From contig LGRX02012617.1 of NCBI GenBank assembly GCA_001247695.2, positions 1-64,000 on the forward strand: 64,000 nucleotides of DNA, written 5' to 3'. Made by a program: the position numbers and the translations under genes. Below, piece after piece: positions 36,094 to 47,569 of the stretch (position 1 is the first letter of the stretch; every line of letters starts with the position of its first letter). The notes beneath the pieces were generated by a model. The model was not told the DNA's origin and did no database searches. It was given only the letters and a program-made list of their open reading frames with translations. This DNA is from Cymbomonas tetramitiformis (taxonomy: Eukaryota > Chlorophyta > Pyramimonadophyceae > Pyramimonadales > Pyramimonadaceae).

Positions 36094-38862
36094 TCATTTC
36101 TGAATAACTGCAGCCTGAGCCTTACCCATGGCCATATATTGCTGGAACATCTGAATGAAGTAGGGCTGCATGTCCTTGACTGGAGGAACTGGTTTGGTGT
36201 AAGAGTCTGCCAGGTTCCGAGCTGATGGGACTCTGGCACACCGAATCCAGTTCAATCTGACAAAGTCTCGGAGAACATGAAATCTGATAATCACATGCTT
36301 CACCTTCTCGGAGAGGAGATGATGCTCGATAATAGATCTGCATGCATCATTATCCAGCAGCAGGGGAATAGGTAACTCCAGGCGGGGCTGAGCTGAAGCT
36401 GTACTGATATATTCTCTGTTTCGGTTGTTCTGGAATCTGAGGGGAGTGATTTCATCTGTACTGAGTTCATCAGGAATTGTAGGAGAGTTTGGGCGAACTG
36501 AGGTCAGACCGTCTGCTGGCTTGTTTTGTCTCTCAAGCAGACGCCTGAGCACTGAGGATGCCTGGAGGGAAGGCATGTCAAAGTGAATATCTGTGGCTGC
36601 TCTGTCAAGGTACTGAATAGCATGGTCAAGATCGGAATCAAGGGGCTGCTGGGTATCAATACGGTGAGTAATAGAGCCAAATATCTCAGTGAGCATGAAC
36701 ATCAGTGATACCAACCGCTGGGCTGCCGTACTGGCTGCAACATACTCTGACCCTGTGGAGGAGACCTCAGTAATGGTCTGCCTCCCTGAATGCCACTGCA
36801 AGATCATACCAGCCAGAAATATCACGGAGCCAGAATAGGACCGGGCATCATTCTCTAAGTCCCTGGCCAGGTCAGCATCTGAATAACAGAACATGGTGAT
36901 GACCTTGACCGGAGTCTCGGGATAGTAGAATGCCAGAGAGTAATGAGCCGTGCTGTCCATATACTGCGCAATTCTGATAAGAGCCTTCATGGACTCCTCA
37001 GAAGGGCATGATACAAACTGAGCCAGATAGATTACAGGATAGTAGCAGTCAGGTCGTGAGCCACGGGCCAGCCATAGCAGTGAGCCGAGGATGGATCTGT
37101 AACTGGGGACAAGGGACAGGTCTGGATCTGCTGGTTTCTTGATGATGAGCTTCGGGTCCATAGGAGTTCTGTAGGAATGAGCTGTGATGTTGTTGTTGGC
37201 CATCAAGTCCTTGATCTGTCTGGACTGGCAAAGGTAGATACCAATCTGATCCTGCCTGACCCGCATCTGGAGAACCGAGGTGACCTCTCCGAGATGCTTA
37301 GCCAGAAACCTGGCTCTGAATGCTGCCCAGAAGGCATCCTCAAGCTCTGTACTGGCGACCAGAATGAAGTCATCCACATAGACTACACACATGGCCTTAA
37401 CCAAATCAGTGTAGATGAAATATATGCAGTCATCATGAGAGGACTGCCTGAATGTCACCTCGCCGAACATAAAGCTGAGCATGAATATCTTAACCAGTCT
37501 CTGTCAGGAAGCACCGGCCACCTTAAGGCCATACAGTGCATAGTGCAGTAAAGCACCACCGAACCCCTGATAGGTGTAACCACCCGGAAATGATACCCAT
37601 ACTGGGACATCCAGCTTAGCATTCATAAAGGCCTGGGAGACATCGAAGTGGCTCATCTTCAGACTGAAGATGCTGCCGAAGATGAAGGCCAGTCTGAAGG
37701 CATAAAGCTGAGGTGTGGTACAGGTGGTCTCCCACGGAAGGTAGCCGTATGTCTGCTTACCATTGGCACACAGTCTGGTTTTGAAGATCTGCCGTGTGCC
37801 GGATGGTGCTGAGGGGTCTGGTTTGAAGGGTCTGGAAAACACAAAGAGAGTGGTCAGGCCTTTGGTACCCGAGGGAAGGTGTCCCGGGACCATTTTATTG
37901 TCGGCGGCCAGACCAGCCACTTCGGCATCCATAGCCTCCTGCCACTGAGCTGCTTCTGGGGTGGAAAGTGCCTGCTTGACACCATGGACTGGTTTGAGCT
38001 GGGGTGCAGAAATATTGAACATGTGCACCACCAACTCTCTGGGTCCTGATCTGATGAAGCTGTCAGCTGAGGTGTACTGCTGTGGAATGTACTCGGGGCG
38101 GACATCTCTGCTGGGATCATCGGAGAAGGGAAGGAAGGCGGCGGCATGGGTGGACGGAAAGCTGACGAGGGTAGCAGGGAGGTCCATATGCCAACCATAG
38201 GTAGACTCGGGAGTAGGCTCAAATATTACACCATAAGGTGTGCTGCTGCCTCTGTCGGTGGAGATGATGACAGCGCCATATGATGGGTGCCTGCTGCTCT
38301 CTCGGGCTCTGACAACTGTCCAGATCGGATAGTGCTCATTGACCGAGACAGTCTTCCTATAGTGTGCGACATACACCAGCAGGTGTCTGTAGTGTGTACC
38401 GTCGGGTGTGGACTTGACATAATGAACCACGTCAGTCCAGGTATTGTCCCTCGACGGAACAGAGAGAAGCACACAGCCGTAAGACTGTCGGTCGGAAGTG
38501 CAGTAGTATGAGCTGATCCCGATGATCTGGGCATAGGTACAGTCGAGTGTCTCTGAGAAGGGAGATGGCCTGATAAAGGTAGCATCAACCTCTCTGTCAG
38601 CTGCCATAGTGTCTGGGAATGCTGACATAGATCTGCCCAGGTGCTCATAAGTAGGTATCCAGTGTGGCTTGCCCACAAGATGTACTGTGCCGTTGGAGGT
38701 ATCTAGGATTTTGTAGGCATTAGAGCCCATAGAGATACCAGCCATACGGCCTGTCCATGATCTGTTCTGAAGTTTTGATGAGATGCCTGGCTGTCTGCTG
38801 TTCCTCTGCTGACTGTCCATAACCACATAGCAGTGTGCACCAAATGCACGGAGACGACGGTA
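36094..38862 (-). pseudogene. pol: LTR-A integrase C-terminus, reverse transcriptase and RNase H
   Basis: One frame, broken by TGA at 37504-37506, runs from the integrase tail (RAFGAHCYVV) into a copia reverse transcriptase. Visible are the AAQWQEAMDAE start, KTRLCANGKQTYG, FDVSQAFMNAKLDVPV, and the catalytic YVDD box (37369-37380). RNase H follows with YSDADLARD, SSTGSEYVA, LDNDACRSI and ADSYTKP, holding the usual acidic residues. An extra stretch of roughly 120 residues separates the RNase H halves (about 36650-36340). The TGA falls where copia elements have a conserved Trp, so TGG to TGA mutation is the simplest reading. In life this enzyme copies the element RNA inside particles. Confidence 0.92.
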
Positions 38863-40239
38863 CTACTGAAAGTGATGACCTGTCATAGTGTGGATAGGAG
38901 TAGTCACCACTTCCTTGTGTGGTGTAATGGACCACAACAAGGCACCGTGCTTAGCCGCAAGCGGCCAGTAGCTGAGGTCGAGTCCAGAAGCTGTAAGGAT
39001 GGACCGGATCATACGGGACAGGATGCCAGTGACATTCTCCGCATAGGGATTGTCCGTATGGACTGTGGGAGAAGAGGTCTGGTGGATAATGCCATGCTGC
39101 TGATAGGCTGCCCGGCATTTGGCATCTGCCATCTCAGGTGCACAATCAGTCCTCAGCACCATCTCGGAGTCTGAGACTGTAGAGGTGGACAGGAATAGCT
39201 CATCAATGCCGTAGGAGAGGGATCTGGTATAGCCAATGAATCTCAGGAGACATACATAGTAGTCTGCCTTAGAGGCAACGGTGAACACAAATAGGTATCT
39301 GGTGGAGATGTCAATGAAGTGGATACGGTATCTGTGCCCATTGTAGCCAATGGGTGAGATGGGGCCTGTCATGTCTGAGGCCCATTTCCGGGCTGGCTGT
39401 TGCTGACTGGTACGGAGGCGGTCTCTGCTCGGGGCTGGTTTCTGTTTGAGGCCCGTCGTAGCACAGACTGCACACCACTGAGAGCAAGTGGTAAGTGAAG
39501 CAAGAGCTGCTCTGGAACACTGTGGTCTGCCCAAGTCTACCCCTGGCATGTCATAGAGACGGAGGATACGGGTCATCGAAGCATGCCCGAGAGCATCATG
39601 CAGCTCAACGGGAGGACTGACCCTGATCGGGGTGTGGCGGTCTCGGTAGAGGATGCAGATGGGAAAGGGTGTGCCATCGATGAAGACCCGACCAGGTCCA
39701 CCGTCAGAACCAGCTGGGGTGAGAGGGTGTGTAGAGGTGTACGTGTGTCGCTCAAGGTAGCTGAATAACCCCGTAGTACCAGTAGGCCAGATATGTAATA
39801 CCTCCATAGTACAGGTCTTATGCCAGATCCGGTGGGATGGCATATAAGGAACTATCCAGAAATATACAGTATTATGAGGGTCCAGAGGAAAGTCAGCATT
39901 GCCTTTAGTGAAAAGGCGGTCCAGAATAGATATAGTGAATGGCGGATTAGCATAGAAGTAATAACCAGTCAACTGGACGGAGAATATACTGTTCTGACTG
40001 TGATAGTGCTGCAGAGCAGGGTGATTATTGCCCTCTCCGACTGGGAGAGAGTCGCCGAACATAGAGACATCAAAGGCTGGTTCCCCCAGCTCGGCCGTAG
40101 CCGTAGGAGACCCATGAGTAGTAGCCCAGGCACTGTACTGACTGTTGGACCACATCCAGTCGGATGGGTCCCCTGATCTGTGCTTCTTCTTATTGCCCTG
40201 AAAGGCCTGAAAGCTGACATCTGCTGACTCTGGCTCTGC
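38863..40239 (-). pseudogene. pol: LTR-A integrase
   Basis: Same frame as the upstream protease region and the downstream reverse transcriptase, bounded by TAA (40240-40242) and TAG (38863-38865). Contains the zinc-binding HDALGH and CAVC pairs and the catalytic core: SDMTGP (first Asp), RTDCAPEM (second Asp) and NPYAENVTG (Glu). Integrase joins element cDNA to host DNA. Both stops lie in frame, so this copy would need readthrough; because a third stop and a frameshift also exist, decay is the likelier explanation. Confidence 0.92.
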
Positions 40240-42754
40240 TTAAAGATAGTCTGTGCCATCATCAATGATAGAGTATATCCGGCCAGAGTCAAGATGGGTA
40301 TATGTCATACTGATGAAGTCAGGTGATGAGAAACCCTCCCGGAGCATAACTCGGGTTGACAGGAGGGTTTTGGCGCCGTGTTTGAAATGGCAGCCAGGAA
40401 TGCTGTACTCATCAATGTCACCAGTCAGTATGTCTCTGCCGATCAGTCTCAGTGTGCCAGTGCCATCAGTCCGTGAAGCGGGTCCAGTCATGACTGTACT
40501 GAAGGATATGGTCCTGCTGGTATCAAGGTCAGTGATCCTGTGTCTGGACCCGGTGATATTGCCGGTTGCACCGGAGTCACAGACAATGCCATCAGTGTCA
40601 GAACTGGTGATAGAGTACAGATGTATCATGGGGTCCTGGGAGAAGATGACTGAAGGGGGTGCACAGAATAGTCCAAACCAGGTACACATCTCCAGAGCTG
40701 TGTCGCCTACATACTGCATGGCGCCGTAGAGCGGAGTCTGAGTCACAGGGCTGCAGACAGCGGAGATCGGTGACAGGTGGTGACCAGCCTCGAAGTGAGC
40801 CTCGACGAGGAACTCCTCATAGACACTCTGGTAGAGACATGTCAAGACCAGGCCAAGGAAGGCTGTCAGGAGCAGGGCTGACACTGCTCTGTACCTCTGG
40901 CGCCGCTTCTCAAGCGCCTGAAGGAGACAGATCTGGGCGGAGCTGTCTGGTGGGGAACCGTCGGAGCCACGAGGAGAACCATAGTGGCGGTGCTGACCAG
41001 AGTCATACTGCCAATGCCAGTCGGAACCAGAGGAATACCCAGAACCATCACCAGAGAAACACTGCCGGGTGGCAGACCGGTCAGAAGTGACACCAGTGCC
41101 ACCATCATGTAAGCCACCATCGGATAAACCACCATCACCAGACCAAACTGACTGGACTGACTGGACTGATTGACTGTACTGACTGACTGCAGTACTGCTT
41201 TGCCCACCTCCCATCTCCCCCCCCGGTTGACACAATGTCAATCCGTACCACACTCCCTGAACAGGTGCTGCGGCTGAGAGGGCCTCCGCCGAAGCACTTG
41301 CCAGGAAGCAAGTGAACAGGGCGAAGGACATGAATGCACACCAGAAGATAGAGACACCACCTCTACCGACACGCCGTGGCGGTGGAGGTGGTGCCTGTGT
41401 GTCAGACATGTGCGTGTCACTAGCCAGGTCAAGCGACTCATGGACCGGAGCGGGGACAGGAGGACACTGCTGAAGGAAAGAGCGGGAGAGACTCCCTTCT
41501 GTAGGGCGACCTCCAAGATTGATTGAGTTAAAGTTTGGGGCCGTGTCAGTGCCCCCAGTGTGCACCCGGTGCTCACTGGCTGGTGGGGACACTGACACGG
41601 CAGAGCCTGCATCAGACAGCAACAAGTCAGGAGGGCCAGGTGGCGGGGGCGTCACCAGAGGGGCTACACCCCTAGCTCCTAGTGAACTCTTTGATGGCAA
41701 AAGGTTACCGTGGCAAACGGTAGGGGACCTGTAGTCCTCCTCCCACACCCGCTCCCAGTGAACCTGCTCCAGGGATTTCCCTGGAGCAGACAGGGGGGAA
41801 GCAGGCGGGGGCACCGCACTGCTCCGTGACCCCTCCCTCAACAAAGATGCACTGTGAGTGTGGTGTGGGGAAGAGTGCTCGGTGGGTGCCGGTGCCGTGC
41901 ACATGTCACTGTCCTCACCGTCACCCTGCACCACCGTCATTCCTGCAAACAGAGAGCAAGTCTCTGTGAGTGCAGGGACGGTGTGTGTGTGGTGGACGGG
42001 TGGGGACAGTGAGTCACACTGTGCTGCAAACAGTCCAGCAGACACCACCGACGAGTCTGCTCGGTCCTGCGGAGCATGATCCACAAGAGCCGACCCGTGC
42101 GGTGCCTGCTGTGTCCGGCTGGAGTGGTACTGCCTGCAGCAGGCGAGCACCACCGTAGCCGTGGACTGTGCAGAGTGCTGTGACACATCGACGGATGCAT
42201 CGTGCTGTGCAGAGGCAGGTGTAGAGGCAGGGATGTCAGGCAGCAAGTAGGGGGGAGTGGGAAAGGGGTCACAAGCCTTCTGTTCTGTGCCGGTCCGGAA
42301 CATCCCGAAGTGCACTCTTCCGAGTGACAACGAGACATTCTCGGACTGTGCACAGAACCTTTGGAATTTGGCTTCCGCATGTTGTTGTAGGCGGTCCCAC
42401 TCCTGTTGTTGAGCCTCGGAGAGGCCGTCCCAGTCCCCATCGTCGTCAAACTCATCGGAGTCCCCGTGCTCCTGACTGGCGGAGTGAGAACTCTCCTCGC
42501 CCTCACTGTCAGAGCACGAGTCCTCCTGGTACCCGACAACTGCTGGGGTGCCGTGCAACAGACAGAAGGACTCTAGTGCCTGTTCAGACTCCTCGTAGGC
42601 AGTCTGAAACTGGGCAGCTAGAATCTCCGTCCGAGCATGCTCCGCAAGCAGCTTCGGGTCAAGATGGAAAGCATGAGCCGACATCAGCTTCGGGCAGTCG
42701 GCAGCCCTGTGCCCCTTTGACCCACAGGTCCAGCATTCCCCTCGGAACTGCTGG
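40240..42754 (-). pseudogene. gag-pro: LTR-A Gag C-terminus, zinc knuckle, membrane segments, protease
   Basis: Open frame continuing from the CACTA insertion site. It starts with a CCHC knuckle (CWTCGSKGHRAADC, 42735-42694), then about 660 residues of acidic, Ser/Pro-rich linker, then an aspartic protease with DSGATGNITG (40578-40549). The linker is unusual: a hydrophobic span FWCAFMSFALFTCFLASASA (about 41355-41295) looks like a signal anchor ending in an AxA-type site, and a second span ALLLTAFLGLVLTCLY lies at about 40890-40840. Ordinary copia Gag-Pol has neither. The frame ends at TAA 40240-40242 directly before integrase sequence in the same frame. Confidence 0.9.
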
Positions 42755-42772
42755 CCCTACAAATTATTGGCC

Positions 42773-43790
42773 CATTCATCCGTGTGGATTTGCATATGGA
42801 CAGCGTATGGATATCGTAAGGACCCATATGGACAACCGTATGGACGGTCTGAGCAGATTTCTGGCGAAACCTTGATGCATATGTAAGAACCATACGGACG
42901 ACGCGTAATTGTGGTGTCCATATGAAAATGTCCCATGGACATCGTAAGGATTTCATATGGACACCGTATGGACCACCATATGGACACCGTATGGACAGAA
43001 AACATGTCCACATGGTGTCCATACGCGTGGACAGAGGCACTAATCACCCGCACGACAGCGCAGGGACACCGTATGGAAACCCGTATGGATAGCGTATGGA
43101 CACCGTAACCGGACGTGCGGACAACGTATGGACAACCGTAAGGACATCGTATGGACAGCGCATGAAAATCGTAATCGCACGTGCGGACACCGTATATAAT
43201 CCCGCAAGGACGGCGTATGGACGGCGTATGGACATCGTAAACGTGCGCGCGGACGGCATATGGACTCCCATAAGGACAACGTATGTACGTCGCATGGACA
43301 TCATAACCAGACGTGCGGACAACGTATGGATAGCCGTAAGGACAGCGTATGGACATCATAATCGCACATGCGGACACCGTATGTAATACCGTAAGGACAG
43401 CATATGGACGACGCATGGACATCGTAAACGCGCGTGCGGAGGGCATATGGACGCCCATAAAGAAAGCGTATGGACGACGCATGGACATCGTAACCGCACG
43501 TGCGGATACCGCAAGGACACCAAGTGGACAGTCGAATATAGATAGTCCAGACGTATGGACACGTGCGTCCGTACGTGTGGACGACGTCCTTATCCGGATG
43601 AACGTCGCTGTCCGTGCGGATGGAAACTTATTTACTTAGTATATTTTACATATCCACGCGTATGGACATCGGTGTCCGTACGTGTGGATAGCTTGTGATA
43701 ATACTTATCCATGCGTATGGACGATTCCATCCACACGTATGAACAAGACGTCCGTACGTGTGAACACCGTATGGAAAGACGTAAGATTTG
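42773..43790. repeat. CACTA left subterminal repeat region
   Basis: Dozens of 9-12-bp motifs of the type cgtatggacacc, ccatatggac and gtccgtacgtgtgg in both orientations. From about 42960 to 43550 they form degenerate tandem units of roughly 60-66 bp (for instance gtaaacgcgcgtgcgga near 43424 and gtaaccgcacgtgcgga near 43490). CACTA elements are known to carry subterminal transposase-binding motifs; this region is the obvious counterpart. Confidence 0.88.
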
Positions 43791-43877
43791 TCAGCACGAC
43801 AGAGCAGGACACTGCAGGACATTCACGAATGGTACACGTATATACAAAATGTTTACAAAATATTGTGCTATTCTAGC

Positions 43878-46153
43878 CTAGCTTCTCGGCTTCTTTCCTG
43901 GCCTCTGGTCTTCTTTGGCAGGTGCAAGTGCATTCTTTTTCTTTTTAAATCTAAGAGGTGACTTTTTGGCAGCCTCGTTCTTGGAACCGCCCCCCTCCTT
44001 CTTCTCCTCCTCCTCCTCCTCCTCCTTCTTCTCCTCCTCGGACGCCTCCTCATCGTCCACAGCCTCTCCTGCCTCTCCTTCATTAGCAGCGACAGCCTCA
44101 TCCTCGACAGCCTCAACTTCCGTCCCATCATCATCATCCTCATCATCGTCCGCGTTACCCTTTTCCTCCTCAACATCCGCATCGTGCATCTCTTCCTTCT
44201 GACACCCCCGCACGTCCTGAAACCAGTGACGGCTCGTTCCTCTCGTATGACACTGCAAGTGAATGCAACCTAAGTAAGTGCATTAAGAGCAAAGACAACA
44301 AATGACAAGCTAAATGCAACTAGAACAATACAAGCAAACACACCGTGACGGGGGGATATCCACGGTCCCGTTCCGATACCTCAGCAGGCTCCAACTTCAG
44401 GCCGGCCAGTTTTCTCCCTGTCATCCTCTCGGGATACAGCTTGTCCGTGTTGGCGTGCCTCAAGTAGGCCTTGTGTATCCTGCGTACATAAACCACTTGT
44501 TAGACGGCGTCCTTACATATGTACACCGCCTTCCACCCGTATGGACGGCACAATAAATGGTGTCCACGCGTATGGACAGCGAAACAACACCACGCACACA
44601 TGTACACATGGACGTTCGCGTAAGTGCAAAAGGTAAAAATGTGAACGTTGCAGGGGAAGGCAGGGAGGGAGGGAGGACTTGCCAGATAACATTTTTTCTT
44701 ACTATAACTGACTGGAGGTTGTGCTCCAGCATCTCCATCGTTTTATTAGCCGTCCCGGTGCGGAGTTGCTCGGCACTCACGAGCTCATCCACCATGGACA
44801 TGTGGTGGGATAACATCCTCTCCACGGGGTAAACGTCCCCCTTCTCTGGGAGGTGCACCACAAACTCCACGTACAGCTCGTAGGTATCCCTGGGCAAAAG
44901 CATCGGCTTCTCGTTTAAGGATTTCCCCGGCCCGATGGCGGCGACGGTTGCCCGACCGATGACGAGGTTGGAAAGGCCAGTTTTGGTGGCCTTGCCGGTG
45001 TCGTAACCGTCACCGATACGACCCACGTCCGCCTGGGGGGTGGCAAACACGTCAACCTGGTCCCCGACAGCCAAAGGGCCCTCCAGGTTGGGGGAGTGCT
45101 CGTCTGCCTGCGGCGCCGACCCTTCGGAGACCGTCTGTTGGGGCGCTTCCACCTGGACACCGTGGGGACGACGTATGGACTAAGTCGTTCGTACGGGCGA
45201 CACACGCGTGGAAACATATAAGAAAAACAGTTAAGAACTGGCGCTCACTAGCCAAAACGTACACCCCTGTGGACAACGTGCAAACTACGTGGTTCATAAG
45301 CGTGGAAACAATCAAGCGGCACAAGTTGAAAAAGGGTTCACATAACCACGCGCCTGGACACCGTTGGACAGCGAGTGGACACCGCAGTTTACAGGCGGAA
45401 GAGCACAAAAGTTACCTTCGGTTTCTTTTCAGGGGCTTCAGGGGCTTGGGCACCAAGCGCTTTGAAGATCTCAAAGTGCTTGCCTTCGGTGAGTGGGTTC
45501 CCAGCAGCCACTGCCAGAGCCACCTGCAGGCACGCATCTGTCTCCTCCGGGGTCGGCATATCCCTGTGCCCGTACACCTTGTACCCGGCCGCTGGACCCT
45601 TGTACCGGATGTGAAACCCGTCGGGGAAGTCCTGGGTGACCTTAAATTTCCAGCGACCGGGCCCATCCGAGTTATTTTTTAAATAACTCAACCGGTTGGT
45701 GACGTATGTTTTGACCATGCGCAGGGGCACCTGCGGGTGTCGGGACTGGATATGCTTGGATATCTTGTTGTGCACGGCCACCCCGATGACGGCGACCGTC
45801 CCAGGGGGCAGCTTGCCTGTTCCATGCCAGTCGTCGATTATCTCCCGGGCGTCTTCCTTCATGTCGTTTAAAACTTGGGCGCCCGGGTCCAACACCAACC
45901 GCTCTGTATTTGCGGCCTGCGCAGCCTCTGCAGGTTTGGCTGCACCCCCCGCCCCGGCAGCCCCTGCAAACATCAGCATTTGCTGCTGCATGCTCTGCAT
46001 TTGCTGCATCATTTGCTGCATCGCGGAGTTTGACCCGGTCGCCTCGACCAAGTTGGTTTGGCGACGGGTCGGTGTCGTGGAAGTGGGGGCGGGGGGTGGT
46101 GATTTTGGTTTCTGTGTGCGTTGTCTTCCGGGCTGAACTCGCAATCTGGTCAT
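43878..46153 (-). CDS. CACTA second protein (TnpA-position), four exons
   Basis: No known domain recognised. Model: exons 46153-45416, 45152-44713, 44479-44380, 44252-43878; GT-AG junctions with phases 0, 2, 0; 550 residues. Exon 1: basic N-terminus, then a Gln/Met-rich coiled-coil-like run (MQQMMQQMQSMQQQM), then a folded-looking part (VHNKISKHIQSRHPQVPLRMVKT). Exon 2 has a compact segment around GKATKTGLSNLVIGRATVAA. Exon 4 is strongly acidic (long Glu/Asp run) and ends in Lys-rich nuclear-signal-like sequence. By position it corresponds to the TnpA-like DNA-binding accessory protein of plant CACTA elements, an inference from context. An alternative donor at 44702 would break the phase. Confidence 0.72.
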
Positions 46154-47569
46154 GTTGGGAACTTACGAAACAAAAAAGCGAGGAGGTTCGTTTGCTGGAG
46201 GACTGTGGGCGTTTGTATTTGGCTTACTTTTGGCGGCGATGGCATGAAAACGGTCTTCACGGGCGTGGACAGCGCTGCCTTCGTGGCGTTCATCCGTACA
46301 GTACGGGCGTCCGAACGTATGACCGTTGAGCTGGTGTATGAGACAGCGTCGTCCATGGGCGATTTTGAACATGCATGTCTCAATTTCTTTTTTCTTTTTC
46401 AAATTGGTATCAGAGTCCTCTCTGTAGGGAAACGCGGTTTTATGAATATAAGTTTTGCCGTGCAGCGGGTTTCCATCATCGTGGGTGCTTGGCCGAGTGG
46501 TCAAATGTTGGTAAGCCGAACGCGTTACACGCGAGGGTGAGGGGTTCGAATCCCCTTGGAGGCATGGGCATCCACGATACCCCTTGTGGTCTAGCGATAT
46601 GAGGCGATTGCCGCCGACGACGCCGCTAGTCCACAAGGGGCGTCGTGGGTGCCCACCCACGCCTCCATGCCATTTTAAGTTTCGGTAACTCATGGAGACC
46701 GTCCGATTAAGACTGGGGGGTTCATCTGGACCGTCGATTGCACTGTCCGCTGGGAAACAATCCCACTGAGTGCCTGTTCTGGGGTAAATCGCAAGCAGCG
46801 AGAGGGCGTCTAACCCCCCTCCCGCTTAATTTTTTTTTTTGTCCCCCCGCTCCGATTTTAGCCCTCCATCGGCCTTTTTAAGGGATTTTTTTTTTTGCCA
46901 TTTTTTCGCTAAGTATTTCTACCCAAGTGTCCACCGTGTGGTAAAATGTGCTGGCCGTACGCTGTCCATACGGTTTGTATGTTTTTATTTTCCATGAGGT
47001 CCAGTTTCATGTCATATGAACGGTCTGAAAAAGGCCGTCCATGGGACATGAATCATACGGACAGTCAAGGCTAACTCGGATGGACAGCGTATGGACTGCT
47101 AACTGACGTTTCCACGCGTGTGGACATTTTTCAACAAAAAGCGTACAAACACTATAAAGTCGTACGAAAACTCGTAATTCAGCGTGTGCTTTTCCTATCC
47201 ATCCATGCGGACTGTTCAAAATGTGCTGATTTTTCCAACCATATGGACAGACCGTCCATGGGACATGCCCACGTGTGGAAATGTGCTTATTCATACGAAA
47301 ATTCGTACGAACCCCACATGGACAGCTAACTGACGTTTCCACGCGTGTGGACAACCGCTCTCATGGACTAGAATGCTTGCGGAATCCACACGGACAACAC
47401 ATAGCGTCCATCCTTAATCTAACGTGTGGACCACGAGTTTACAACCTTGACGTAAGTGTCGGTGCATTCGCGCAGATGTGACATGGAACGTATGAACACC
47501 GTTGTCCATACGCTGGAAACCTAAGCCTAGCGTACGAACGCCGTACGTACGACGCACGGACGACCAAAG
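46154..47569. promoter_or_regulatory. Divergent intergenic region between the two CACTA genes
   Basis: Holds both promoters by position. Contains a tRNA-like/hairpin segment (46478-46668), T-rich tracts (about 46828-46905) and two copies of an identical context of the palindrome ccacgcgtgtgg (within 47105-47125 and 47333-47351). Other GTCCATACG-type motifs are scattered from 46930 on. Confidence 0.6.
46478..46668 (+). ncRNA. tRNA(Ser/Leu)-like sequence fused to a long hairpin
   Basis: TTGGCCGAGTGGTCAA (46488-46503) matches the A-box of class II tRNAs and GGTTCGAATCC (46544-46554) is a perfect B-box within a 5-bp T-stem. The anticodon arm is not recognisable. The 5' segment TCGTGGGTGC can pair with GCATCCACGA just after the T-arm. 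Directly behind it is a strong hairpin: 46571-46596 pairs with 46624-46650 with about two mismatches, extended outward by TGGAGGC/GCCTCCA. Most likely a tRNA-derived SINE or a pol III unit captured by the transposon. It is not a functional tRNA as it stands. Confidence 0.55.

Noticed and set aside
42684..43639. Frames rich in Arg, Pro, Tyr and Met near the CACTA left end
   Set aside because: Translate the subterminal motif repeats; unrelated to the transposon genes.
46488..46561. Functional tRNA-Ser or tRNA-Leu gene
   Set aside because: A- and B-boxes are good, but no anticodon arm can be drawn and the acceptor strands next to the T-arm do not pair. Kept as a tRNA-derived element.
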